IMG/VR virus record: IMGVR_UViG_3300023235_000134
Coordinates: 1-24,039 of that record
Reading direction: 5' to 3' (one strand)
DNA length: 24,039 bases
Source: a virus
The notes under the pieces are model-generated. The model did no database searches. It saw only the letters and a list, made by a program, of their open reading frames with translations, and was not told the DNA's origin. Numbering within the stretch: position 1 is the stretch's first letter; the number at the start of each line of letters is the position of its first letter. The position numbers were made by a program, and so were the translations under genes. Positions 16,229 through 22,495 of the stretch are shown piece after piece.

Positions 16229-18586
16229 ATGAGCATAGTTATAAATGACATACTACCATTAGACCAGTTTACAGCCTCAGCAAGCCAAACTGTTTTTAGT
16301 GTAACCTGGACTGTAGATGAGACGACAGATGTTGTTGTTTATGCTAGAGCCTCAGGCACAGAATCCGATGATGCAACCGACATAGTAACAAGTGGGTACA
16401 CAGTTACTTTGGTCGGCGGTACCGAGGCTGTTAGAGTCACTTTTGATTCAGGTAGAACCGTGGGAGATATCATAACAATCACTCGCGCTACACCAGCCAC
16501 CAGAGATAATCTTTATATAAACACTAACTTTACCCCTTCAATGCTCAACGGTGACTTTAAGCGATTAGTCCTAATTGAACAGCAAAACCAAGTGCTTAAA
16601 GATGCGTTAGGGCCAAGGTACAATATATCATCTACCTTAAATGGTACTGTCGATACCATACTACCTATATTGGGTGCAGACCAAACCTGGGTTAAAAATA
16701 CTGCCGATACTGCTATTGTGGCTTCAGATTTTCCTTCAGTAGGCGCAGCTCCTTTGGATGCAACATACCTACTTCAAATTGCTGATAGCGACCTCCCTAA
16801 TGCTCAAGATATTGGCTCACTAACTAGTGGGATTTTAGTTGGAACCACTACTACAGGTGTTGTTCTTTCAAGAGAATTAACTGGAACTTCAGAACAGATA
16901 GATGTTACGTATGGCGACGGAATTAGCGGCGACCCAACGATTTCATTGACTGACAACTTAACAATGCCTGGCATCTCTCACTTCTACCCACCGCAAGGAA
17001 CTACCGCTGAAAGGCCGGCGTCACCACTCGATGGGATGGTTAGATATAACACAACTTTAGGCGCGCTTGAAGTTTATGAGTCCAGTGCTTGGGACCCTTT
17101 AAGTGGCGGCGTAGTTGATACTGTGACAGGGACAACAAACCAAGTTGACGTTGATAGTACAGATGGGGCAAACCCTATTGTGTCTTTATCTTCAACAGCT
17201 GATATACCTGGGACCTTCACGATTCAAAGTACAACAGCAATTGACTCAATCATTGACGATGACACTATGGCCACAGCAAGCGCCACTAACGTTCCTACCG
17301 CTGAGTCTGTGGTAGCTTATGTTTCAACCGCAGCCGTAGCGGCAGGTGGAAGCACGACGCAGGTTCAATATAACAATGCTGGGACACTAGGTGGTGACTC
17401 TGGATTTACTACAGATGGCGCGGGAAGTTTAACTGTTACAGGTGATTTATCTGTTGATAATATTAATCTTGATGCTAATACAATTTCTATCACTGACACC
17501 AACGGCGACTTAAACCTAGCAGCTAATGGAACAGGCGACATTAAAACAAATGATTTCGATTTAATCTGCGGCGACCCAGGAACCGAAGCCAGTGGTATAA
17601 ATATTAATGGAGTTACTTATGATTCGGTTTTTAAAGTAAGTAATATCGACGGAGGGAATGAAGCGCAATTTATTATGCATCGACACTCTACTACTTTACA
17701 GCCTTTATTAATTGGCTCAAGAAGTAATAGTGATGATACTAGCCATTCGCCCGTCACCTCAGGTCAGTCCTTGTTTTCAATATACGCCGCAGGCTGGACG
17801 GCATCACATTATGATTTATTTGGCGCCATTGATATATCCGTCGACACCACCGGCACAGTCAGTGCAACAAGCTCTCCAGGAAGAATGAGATTTCAAGTAA
17901 CGCCTGAAAGTTCGAACACCCCTGTAACTTGGCTTACTGCTACTAACGATGGAAGCGCTGCTTTTGCCGGGGATGTTACGATTGGTTCAGGTTCTAGCAC
18001 ACTTTTATTAAATTCTAGCACCGCAATTGACGGCGTAATTGATGATGACACAATGGCTACAGCAAGCGCGACTAATGTCCCAACGGCTGAATCAGTTGTC
18101 TCATATGTAACGACTAGAACACCCACTTTAACTAATGGTCAGCTATGGATTGGTGATACAGGCAATGAAGCAACCGCGTCAACTTTAACCGCGGGAACAG
18201 GTGTTACTATTGTTAATACTGCCGGCACTATCACCCTCAGTAGTGTAGGTGGCGGGTACAGCTGGACTGAGGTTACAGGCACAACCCAAGCAATGTCCTC
18301 GAATAATGGATATATATTAAACAATGTTGCTCTTATCACTGCAACCCTGCCAGCTACAGCCTCGGTTGGAGACACGTTCATTCTACAAGGAAAAGGGGCT
18401 GGACTTTATAAAATAGCTCAAAACGCAAGCCAAACAATTCACTTTGGTTCTAGCGACACAACAACAGGAACAGGTGGGTCTCTAACAGCTACGAATCAGT
18501 ATGACTCTATAGAGTTAATTTGTATCACCGAAAACTCTGACTTTGCTGTATTGACGGGTAGCCAGGGGTCGTACACAGTTGCTTAA
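16229..18586 (+). CDS. Tail fibre protein with T7 gp17-like N-terminal attachment domain
   Basis: This 785-residue protein opens with a domain of about 135 residues like the T7 gp17 N-terminus: TASASQTVFSVTWTVDETTD, then IVTSGYTVTLVGGTEAVRVT and TITRATPATRDNLYINTNFT (..vTitR.tp..r...y......). That part joins the fibre to the tail. The shaft is modular: SPLDGMVRYNTTLGALEVYE (a widespread phage fibre motif), two copies of the ID(D)DDTMATASAT module (residues 336-365 and 598-627), and NTISITDTNGDLNLAANGTG (triple-beta shaft text). The C-terminal 130 residues probably form the tip or receptor contact. There is no chaperone or enzyme domain recognised. Its stop is 26 bases before a second fibre gene carrying the same repeated module, suggesting related origin. 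Confidence 0.85.
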   Translation: MSIVINDILPLDQFTASASQTVFSVTWTVDETTDVVVYARASGTESDDATDIVTSGYTVTLVGGTEAVRVTFDSGRTVGDIITITRATPATRDNLYINTNFTPSMLNGDFKRLVLIEQQNQVLKDALGPRYNISSTLNGTVDTILPILGADQTWVKNTADTAIVASDFPSVGAAPLDATYLLQIADSDLPNAQDIGSLTSGILVGTTTTGVVLSRELTGTSEQIDVTYGDGISGDPTISLTDNLTMPGISHFYPPQGTTAERPASPLDGMVRYNTTLGALEVYESSAWDPLSGGVVDTVTGTTNQVDVDSTDGANPIVSLSSTADIPGTFTIQSTTAIDSIIDDDTMATASATNVPTAESVVAYVSTAAVAAGGSTTQVQYNNAGTLGGDSGFTTDGAGSLTVTGDLSVDNINLDANTISITDTNGDLNLAANGTGDIKTNDFDLICGDPGTEASGININGVTYDSVFKVSNIDGGNEAQFIMHRHSTTLQPLLIGSRSNSDDTSHSPVTSGQSLFSIYAAGWTASHYDLFGAIDISVDTTGTVSATSSPGRMRFQVTPESSNTPVTWLTATNDGSAAFAGDVTIGSGSSTLLLNSSTAIDGVIDDDTMATASATNVPTAESVVSYVTTRTPTLTNGQLWIGDTGNEATASTLTAGTGVTIVNTAGTITLSSVGGGYSWTEVTGTTQAMSSNNGYILNNVALITATLPATASVGDTFILQGKGAGLYKIAQNASQTIHFGSSDTTTGTGGSLTATNQYDSIELICITENSDFAVLTGSQGSYTVA
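17234..17323 (+). repeat. DDDTMATASAT module, copy 1
   Basis: A 30-codon module (residues 336-365 of the large fibre) centred on IIDDDTMATASATNVPTAES. It matches copy 2 at 27 of 30 residues, while 21 of 90 bases differ, mostly at synonymous third positions. The protein sequence is therefore kept by selection and the duplication is old. Confidence 0.9.
18020..18109 (+). repeat. DDDTMATASAT module, copy 2
   Basis: The second 30-codon copy (residues 598-627 of the large fibre), differing from copy 1 only at Ser/Gly, Ile/Val and Ala/Ser positions. It ends shortly before the C-terminal tip region. Confidence 0.9.
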
Positions 18587-18612
18587 TAAAAATATCACAA
18601 GGATTAATTGTC

Positions 18613-19239
18613 ATGGCCACAAATAATAGCATAAATCTTTCGCTTTCTGGGCAGACCGGTACGGGAAGTTTAGTCGGAAGTAATACTCCGACCCTAGTAG
18701 CCCCTTCGATTGGCGCTGCAACAGGAGCGAGCATTAACTTAGGCTCATCAACCACTATAGATGGCTTTATAGATGACGATACAATGGCAACTGCAAGCGC
18801 GACGACTGGCGCAACTAGTGAATCTATAAAGTCGTATGTGGATGCTAACACTGCTACGGCTTTGCAAAACTGGACCCCAGTCCCTAAAGGCTCATCAACC
18901 GCAGGAAGCCCTTCCGGCACATTTTCCGGGCAGTATTTAGAGACAGCAGGGCAAGTGTTTATCACGGGGAAAATAGTTTTTTCTGACCTAGATACTATGG
19001 CAGGAAATTTTCAAATAGGTGGCCTTCCTGTTACAGCTAGCACCTCGTCAACTCACAGGGCTGGCATAGTAGTATCATTTAGAAATAACTTTACTAATGA
19101 TTACGTAATGTGTGGTTACACAAACGCGTCCGACACTATTGGTATACTAAGAGCCGATATAGATAATACCACTATAGGTATTGCTGACTTAAGCGCAACC
19201 TCCAATTTATATTTTTCAATGTGGTACATCAAAGCATAA
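18613..19239 (+). CDS. Second tail fibre / receptor-binding module protein
   Basis: This 208-residue protein follows the large fibre by 26 bases, with AAGGATT as ribosome site. The N-terminal half has fibre-shaft text (QTGTGSLVGSNTPTLVAPSI and GAATGASINLGSSTTIDG) and a third copy of the DDDTMATASAT module at residues 47-76. The C-terminal half, from about residue 95, reads FSGQYLETAGQVFITGKIVF and FQIGGLPVTASTSSTHRAGI, ending in FSMWYIKA, a beta-rich domain like those used as exchangeable receptor-binding tips. It has no T7-type attachment domain, so it presumably docks onto the larger fibre through the shared shaft module. A separated distal fibre subunit is the likely role; an alternative is that it is a remnant of a duplicated fibre C-terminus. 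Confidence 0.68.
   Translation: MATNNSINLSLSGQTGTGSLVGSNTPTLVAPSIGAATGASINLGSSTTIDGFIDDDTMATASATTGATSESIKSYVDANTATALQNWTPVPKGSSTAGSPSGTFSGQYLETAGQVFITGKIVFSDLDTMAGNFQIGGLPVTASTSSTHRAGIVVSFRNNFTNDYVMCGYTNASDTIGILRADIDNTTIGIADLSATSNLYFSMWYIKA
18751..18840 (+). repeat. DDDTMATASAT module, copy 3 (in the second fibre gene)
   Basis: The third 30-codon copy, residues 47-76 of the 208-residue fibre, matches copy 2 at 22 of 30 residues. The core FIDDDTMATASAT is kept, while the following NVPTAES is replaced by TGATSES. Confidence 0.88.
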
Positions 19240-19248
19240 GGAATAAAC

Positions 19249-19524
19249 ATGACAACTGAATTAAAATATGAGCTTTCCGAGTTCAATTTAAGTAAAAAAA
19301 ATATGACCGTGCAAGTGCGGATAGATTGTGTTGTATATGAGGGGGGTGTCGAGGCTATGCGAAAGCAAAAATCTACACGTAGCTTTATGCCTGGGCGATA
19401 TGATGAGATTTCTAACTTTGTAGGTGATATTGATATAGCTAAAGAAGTTGCTTATTTGCAATCTGTGTGGACAGACGAGGTTGTTGAAAAGTACACAGTC
19501 TTAAACACTGTAAATGACGAATGA
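19249..19524 (+). CDS. Small hypothetical protein of the fibre cluster
   Basis: This 91-residue protein starts 10 bases after the second fibre gene, behind AAGGAA. It contains beta-prone text at residues 18-33 (NMTVQVRIDCVVYEGGVE), then STRSFMPGRYDEISNFVGD and an ending YLQSVWTDEVVEKYTVLN. The VRTFxPGxxDE and AYxxSxWTxEV patterns look conserved in small genes next to phage fibre genes, but I know no assigned function. It has one Cys and no membrane segment. A fibre chaperone, fibre-bound minor protein or lysis-timing factor would all be guesses; the first two fit the location best. Confidence 0.65.
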   Translation: MTTELKYELSEFNLSKKNMTVQVRIDCVVYEGGVEAMRKQKSTRSFMPGRYDEISNFVGDIDIAKEVAYLQSVWTDEVVEKYTVLNTVNDE

Positions 19525-19584
19525 ATTAAGCAATAATTAGCATAATAAAAACTGGATGCGCCATTACTAAAAAAGGATGTATTT

Positions 19585-19686
19585 ATGAATAAATTAAATT
19601 TAATTCGATGGATTACTATCATAGTTCTTTTTGTTGTCGGTTTCGGTGCGTTTCTCTATACTAAAAAACCAGATATCTTAAAATGA
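19585..19686 (+). CDS. 33-residue single-span membrane protein
   Basis: A small gene with a good ribosome site (AAAGGATG, 19572-19579) and ATG at 19585. The product starts MNKLNLIRW, has a membrane segment at about residues 9-25 (ITIIVLFVVGFGAFLYT), and ends KKPDILK, giving N-in/C-out or dual topology with one positive end at each side. Residues 19-30 (GFGAFLYTKKPD) match residues 21-32 of the 58-residue protein at 21881 (GFGAFFFTGKPD) at 9 of 12 positions, while nearly all matching codons differ at their third base. That shows real protein-level kinship and supports it being expressed. Its stop overlaps the ATG of the next frame (ATGA). Holin-like or holin-modulating function is inference only. 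Confidence 0.6.
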   Translation: MNKLNLIRWITIIVLFVVGFGAFLYTKKPDILK

Positions 19687-19754
19687 AAGAGCTTTTTCTG
19701 TTTGAAGCAAAAAGAGCATTACGTGTATTAGCACGAAATGGTTTTAGGCAGTAA
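19683..19754 (+). CDS. 23-residue basic peptide, ATGA-coupled
   Basis: A 23-codon frame starts at ATG 19683, overlapping the preceding stop codon as ATGA. It begins MKELFLFEAKRALRVLARNG and is an amphipathic basic helix. There is no independent ribosome site other than the coupling; AT-rich surroundings make a chance frame possible. No family is known. Confidence 0.3.
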   Translation: MKELFLFEAKRALRVLARNGFRQ

Positions 19755-19796
19755 ACTAGTTGTACATTAAACGAAATAGAGTAAAAGGAAATTATT

Positions 19797-19979
19797 ATGG
19801 CTATACAAGCAATAGCGCCACTTTTTTATATACCATTTGAAAAGCTTGAGCAGACGTTTACTTATTCAGGCGGATTTATTTCATCTATTACTTCCGAATA
19901 TGAAGACGTTACTTACGTGCAAACATTTACTAATGATGGAACATACATCACAAACATTACCAAGTGGGTGGCGCAATGA
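19797..19979 (+). CDS. Small fibre-associated protein
   Basis: This 60-residue product begins at ATG 19797 behind AAAAGGAA. It is aromatic-rich and beta-prone: EQTFTYSGGFISSITSEYED, then YVQTFTNDGTYITNITKWVA. The pattern YVQTFTNDGTxITxIxxWVxQ recurs in short proteins and fibre C-termini of phages and looks like a beta-strand-turn repeat (two similar halves: FTYSGGFISSIT and FTNDGTYITNIT). Its stop codon overlaps the next ATG (ATGA), so it is translated together with the beta-roll fibre protein downstream. It may be a small virion component bound to that fibre; the function is not known. Confidence 0.68.
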   Translation: MAIQAIAPLFYIPFEKLEQTFTYSGGFISSITSEYEDVTYVQTFTNDGTYITNITKWVAQ

Positions 19980-21133
19980 GCTCAAATACAAATGACTCAA
20001 CATCTATATCTGCCTCAGAGTTTTTAAAATGGCTCAAAGTCTTTAATATATCCTCTGGAGGCGGATCCGGAAGCGGAACGGTAAGCACAGGAACTGAAAA
20101 CGAAGTTGCTATTTATGCAGCTAATGGGACAACAGTTAGCGGGTTAACTACTGCTAACGATGGCGTTCTAGTCACTTCGGGCGCTGGCGTCCCTAGTATA
20201 AGCTCAACGCTACCTGCAGGTATTTCAGCAACAAACATGAGCTTAACTACGCCTAACCTTGGAACGCCATCCGCAGGAACAATGACAAACGTTACCGGCC
20301 TACCCTTAACGACCGGCGTAACAGGCGTTCTTCCAGTCGCAAATGGCGGCACTAACCTATCGGCAACCACAGCCAATCAAATACTTTATAGTTCGGCTAC
20401 TGATACATTGGCAGGATTAACCACTGCAAACGATGGTCTACTTGTAACCAGCGCCACAGGCGTTCCTAGCATCGGAAATGCTATTGGTGCGGACATTACG
20501 GTAAATTCAATATATTTCGGTGTTGGAAACTCAGGCACTGCAACTAATATTTGCGTCGGTACTTACTCAGGGGGTTCTGCTACTGGTACCAGGAACTTAT
20601 TAATCGGAGATTCGTCAGGTATCGCCCTAACAACAGCAAATAATAACGTTGCAATTGGATCGAGTGCTTTACTTTCTGCAAATACTGGGTCAAACAATAT
20701 GTCCATAGGGACTTACTCTCTAATAAATTTAACTACTGGCGTTGCCAATGTAGGGGTTGGTCATTCGTGTTTCCCTTCTTTAAATTCTGGGGGTGATAAT
20801 ATCGGATTTGGTCGAGAAGCGGGTACGGGAATTGGCGCAGACCAAGTGGCCTTAACAAGTGGGTCAAAAAATGTATTTATAGGATATCGAGCATCTTCGG
20901 ATTCCGCTACATCGTCAGGAACAATTGCAATCGGTGCAACGTCATCCGCGGAATCATCGACGGGCGCAACATCGGGCGACGACGGTTCAGGCATTGCTAT
21001 TGGGTCGTCCACTTTTCCTGTAGGATTTAGGGGTGATGGGTCTATTTACCCAAGCGCAGGAACCAGTGCAGGGTATTTACGTGTTAAAATTAATGGCACA
21101 AATTACAAAATATTACTAATGGCTGACGCTTAA
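19976..21133 (+). CDS. Fibre protein with YadA-head-like beta-roll repeats
   Basis: I chose ATG 19976, which overlaps the previous stop codon (ATGA), giving 385 residues. Residues 30-36 are a Gly/Ser linker. A 19-residue repeat LTTANDGVLVTSGAGVPSI / LTTANDGLLVTSATGVPSI occurs at 57-75 and 148-166, bracketing NLGTPSAGTMTNVTGLPLTT and VTGVLPVANGGTN, which are common phage fibre motifs. Residues about 215-350 are an array of NVAIGSSAL/NMSIGTYSL/NVGVGHSCF/NVFIGYRAS/TIAIGATSS units, spaced like the left-handed beta-roll of trimeric adhesin heads. The end, AGYLRVKINGTNYKILLMAD, is a frequent phage tail protein terminus. The protein is probably a trimeric second fibre or spike. No T7-type attachment domain is present. 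Confidence 0.78.
   Translation: MSSNTNDSTSISASEFLKWLKVFNISSGGGSGSGTVSTGTENEVAIYAANGTTVSGLTTANDGVLVTSGAGVPSISSTLPAGISATNMSLTTPNLGTPSAGTMTNVTGLPLTTGVTGVLPVANGGTNLSATTANQILYSSATDTLAGLTTANDGLLVTSATGVPSIGNAIGADITVNSIYFGVGNSGTATNICVGTYSGGSATGTRNLLIGDSSGIALTTANNNVAIGSSALLSANTGSNNMSIGTYSLINLTTGVANVGVGHSCFPSLNSGGDNIGFGREAGTGIGADQVALTSGSKNVFIGYRASSDSATSSGTIAIGATSSAESSTGATSGDDGSGIAIGSSTFPVGFRGDGSIYPSAGTSAGYLRVKINGTNYKILLMADA
20144..20200 (+). repeat. LTTANDG repeat, copy 1
   Basis: A 19-codon unit (residues 57-75 of the beta-roll fibre) that recurs at 20417-20473 with 16 of 19 residues identical. Confidence 0.85.
20417..20473 (+). repeat. LTTANDG repeat, copy 2
   Basis: The second copy of the 19-codon unit (residues 148-166). 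Codons differ from copy 1 mainly at silent positions, so conservation is at the protein level. Confidence 0.85.
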
Positions 21134-21144
21134 GGAATTTAATT

Positions 21145-21492
21145 ATGGTTGATATAGTTTTTGACGGGTCTGTCTCTCTCGCGACGGTTATTGCAACAAA
21201 AGTTGATGGGACAGAGGCATCAAACGCAGTAACGGCAAGCGGCGGTGCTGGTGTTATCACAACTTCAGCGCTAACCACTGCGGCTGGCGGCACTTACGCA
21301 ATCACGTGGACCAACACACTGATTACTGCTACTTCAACAGCGGCTGTCACACTTCAAGGCGGAACAAATACAATAAAAAATATATCGTTTGAATTTATAC
21401 CAGGAAGTGGATCAGCAACGCTAACTATACATAATAATCATGCTTCAAGTTCATTAGATGGCACGGTTCTTATTGGGTACACAATTTTCTAA
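21145..21492 (+). CDS. Small beta-sandwich fibre/virion-surface protein
   Basis: This 115-residue protein begins 11 bases after the beta-roll fibre gene, behind TAAGGAA. It has almost no charged residues after position 25 and is built of beta-prone text: GVITTSALTTAAGGTYAITW, TATSTAAVTLQGGTNTIKNI, then SGSATLTIHNNHASSSLDGT and the ending IGYTIF. This arrangement recurs in small phage proteins and fibre C-terminal domains that form beta-sandwich knobs, so it is probably a tip or decoration of the fibre encoded upstream. It has no cysteines and no membrane segment. Assignment to virion structure is by composition, motif and neighbours. Confidence 0.65.
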   Translation: MVDIVFDGSVSLATVIATKVDGTEASNAVTASGGAGVITTSALTTAAGGTYAITWTNTLITATSTAAVTLQGGTNTIKNISFEFIPGSGSATLTIHNNHASSSLDGTVLIGYTIF

Positions 21493-21503
21493 AGGGGAAT
21501 AAA

Positions 21504-21701
21504 ATGTCATTTGTAAATGAAGAATTACCAGCAAGCATTAGTAAAATGTGCTGCCAAACAGGCAAGATTACGGTTGTTTATACTAATTTAGTTAAAGAAG
21601 ATGGCGTTTCCATCCTTGCTCAGTCAAAAGAAGTAGAAATGGTTTTAGAAGGTATGGATGAATGCCTAGCTAAAATCGCAAAAGCAATTTCAAGAGCATA
21701 A
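21504..21701 (+). CDS. Small hypothetical protein
   Basis: This 65-residue protein starts at ATG 21504 behind AAAGGGGA. It opens with FVNEELPASISKMCCQTGKI (two adjacent cysteines at 16-17), has a beta-prone KITVVYTNLVKEDGV segment, and ends in a helix DECLAKIAKAISRA. It has no membrane segment. Its central ITVVYTNLVKEDGVS text is loosely reminiscent of the middle of the 91-residue protein at 19249 (MTVQVRIDCVVYEGGVE), and both lie between a fibre gene and a small membrane protein gene. That similarity is weak and could be chance. No known family is recognised. Confidence 0.6.
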   Translation: MSFVNEELPASISKMCCQTGKITVVYTNLVKEDGVSILAQSKEVEMVLEGMDECLAKIAKAISRA

Positions 21702-21717
21702 ACTAATAGGAATCATT

Positions 21718-21861
21718 ATGAATTTAGAAAAATTAAAAGAGAAAATCGAAGAATTAGAAAAACGAAGAGAAGAAACAGCTCAATTACATCTTAAATTGTT
21801 AGGTGCTATTGAGGTTTTAGGTGCTTTAGCTAAAGAAGAACTTGAAGCTAAAGAAGATTAA
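21718..21861 (+). CDS. 47-residue coiled-coil protein
   Basis: A small gene behind TAGGAA with ATG at 21718 and TAA at 21859-21861. Residues 1-20 (MNLEKLKEKIEELEKRREET) form a clear heptad coiled coil with Leu/Ile at core positions; then LKLLGAIEVLGALAKEE forms a second helix, suggesting a helical hairpin. Short proteins of this design (MxLEKLKxxIxELExxR..., a second helix with GAI) are frequent near phage lysis and fibre genes, but no function is established to my knowledge. It has no membrane segment or cysteine. It may oligomerise or act as an adaptor for the adjacent membrane protein. Confidence 0.6.
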   Translation: MNLEKLKEKIEELEKRREETAQLHLKLLGAIEVLGALAKEELEAKED

Positions 21862-21880
21862 TTTGTATCCGGGGGCTAAT

Positions 21881-22057
21881 ATGAACATTAAAAATTTATT
21901 AAGTAAATCGATTATTACTATTGCGGTCGCCGGAGCAATTGGGTTTGGAGCTTTCTTTTTCACAGGAAAGCCAGACTCCCCTGTAGAGCAGACAGCCGAG
22001 GCAGTCCTTAGGGCTCACGGTATCGAAATAGACTTTTCTCCTGAGGGCGGCAAATAA
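21881..22057 (+). CDS. 58-residue single-span membrane protein
   Basis: I chose ATG 21881 (MNIKNLLSKS), which follows GGGGG; an in-frame ATG further left would overlap the coiled-coil gene. One membrane segment spans about residues 10-28 (SIITIAVAGAIGFGAFFFT), followed by a soluble tail, PDSPVEQTAEAVLRAHGIEI then DFSPEGG. Small podovirus proteins with a span followed by (D/N)SPVEExAExVxxxxxGxxxDxSP are familiar from lysis and packaging regions, but their role is not established. Residues 21-32 resemble those of the 33-residue protein at 19585. The stop overlaps the nuclease start (TAATG), so the two are coupled. A lysis-related function is a guess. Confidence 0.68.
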   Translation: MNIKNLLSKSIITIAVAGAIGFGAFFFTGKPDSPVEQTAEAVLRAHGIEIDFSPEGGK

Positions 22058-22458
22058 TGGCATGGGCCAAAACAGCGAAAGTATCAAAATTATATCCTGA
22101 AACGCTAACGCAAATCGCTATCGTTAAGTGGTTTAATCTTCAGTATCCACAACTGAAAGGACACTTAATTAAGATAGGGAATGGTGGTAAAAAGTCTGTG
22201 CAAGGGCACGTCCTTTCTAGGCGTATGGGCGAGATAGTGGGAGCATCAGACCTCTTTTTAGCCTACCCATCAAGTGGGTTTTGTGGGCTCTGGTTAGAGG
22301 TGAAGCCGGAAAAATTTAAAGCTAATAAAAGCAACTCAGCCCATATAAATCAGCAGCTTGATTTTATCGAAAGTATGCGCGAAGTCGGTTACGACGGTGA
22401 GATGGTGGTTGGGTCTAAAGAAGGTATTGAGGTTATTAAGTCGTATATGGCTAATTAG
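22057..22458 (+). CDS. VRR-NUC-type nuclease
   Basis: The 133-residue product has the marks of the VRR-NUC branch of PD-(D/E)XK nucleases. Around residues 38-65, KIGNGGKKSVQGHVLSRRMG leads to the catalytic Asp65 in GASDLFLAYP; Glu81 and Lys83 follow in LWLEVKPE; a QQLDFIESMREVGYDGEMVV stretch contains the expected Gln99/Gln100 and the terminal GYxGxVVxxxE segment. The size of about 100-140 residues is typical for free-standing phage VRR-NUC proteins. It cuts DNA, perhaps junctions or branched structures. It is translationally coupled to the 58-residue membrane protein and lies just before large terminase, so it may help resolve or trim concatemers before packaging. That link is inference. Confidence 0.85.
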   Translation: MAWAKTAKVSKLYPETLTQIAIVKWFNLQYPQLKGHLIKIGNGGKKSVQGHVLSRRMGEIVGASDLFLAYPSSGFCGLWLEVKPEKFKANKSNSAHINQQLDFIESMREVGYDGEMVVGSKEGIEVIKSYMAN

Positions 22459-22460
22459 TA

Positions 22461-22466
22461 TATAAT
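22461..22466 (+). promoter_or_regulatory. TATAAT box before large terminase
   Basis: A perfect TATAAT lies 30 bases before the terminase ATG, in the 37-base gap after the nuclease gene. No convincing -35 hexamer sits 16-18 bases upstream (the region reads around AAGTCG). It might be a weak or activated promoter, or simply AT-rich chance. Confidence 0.25.
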
Positions 22467-22495
22467 GAAAAATCGGAATCATTGAGTAATATCTA

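Noticed and set aside
18525-18965. Minus-strand frame of 146 codons
   Set aside because: It spans the end of one fibre gene and the start of the next in antisense; the Val/Ala/Pro-rich content is what Thr/Ala/Ser-rich fibre codons give when read backward.
16229-21492. Diversity-generating retroelement acting on fibre genes
   Set aside because: No reverse transcriptase gene and no template/variable repeat pair with adenine-biased differences were seen; repeat copies differ mostly at silent sites, the opposite of what such a system gives.
22464-22484. Six-codon leader frame (ATG to TGA) before large terminase
   Set aside because: Too short to support as a gene, and the ATG overlaps the TATAAT box.
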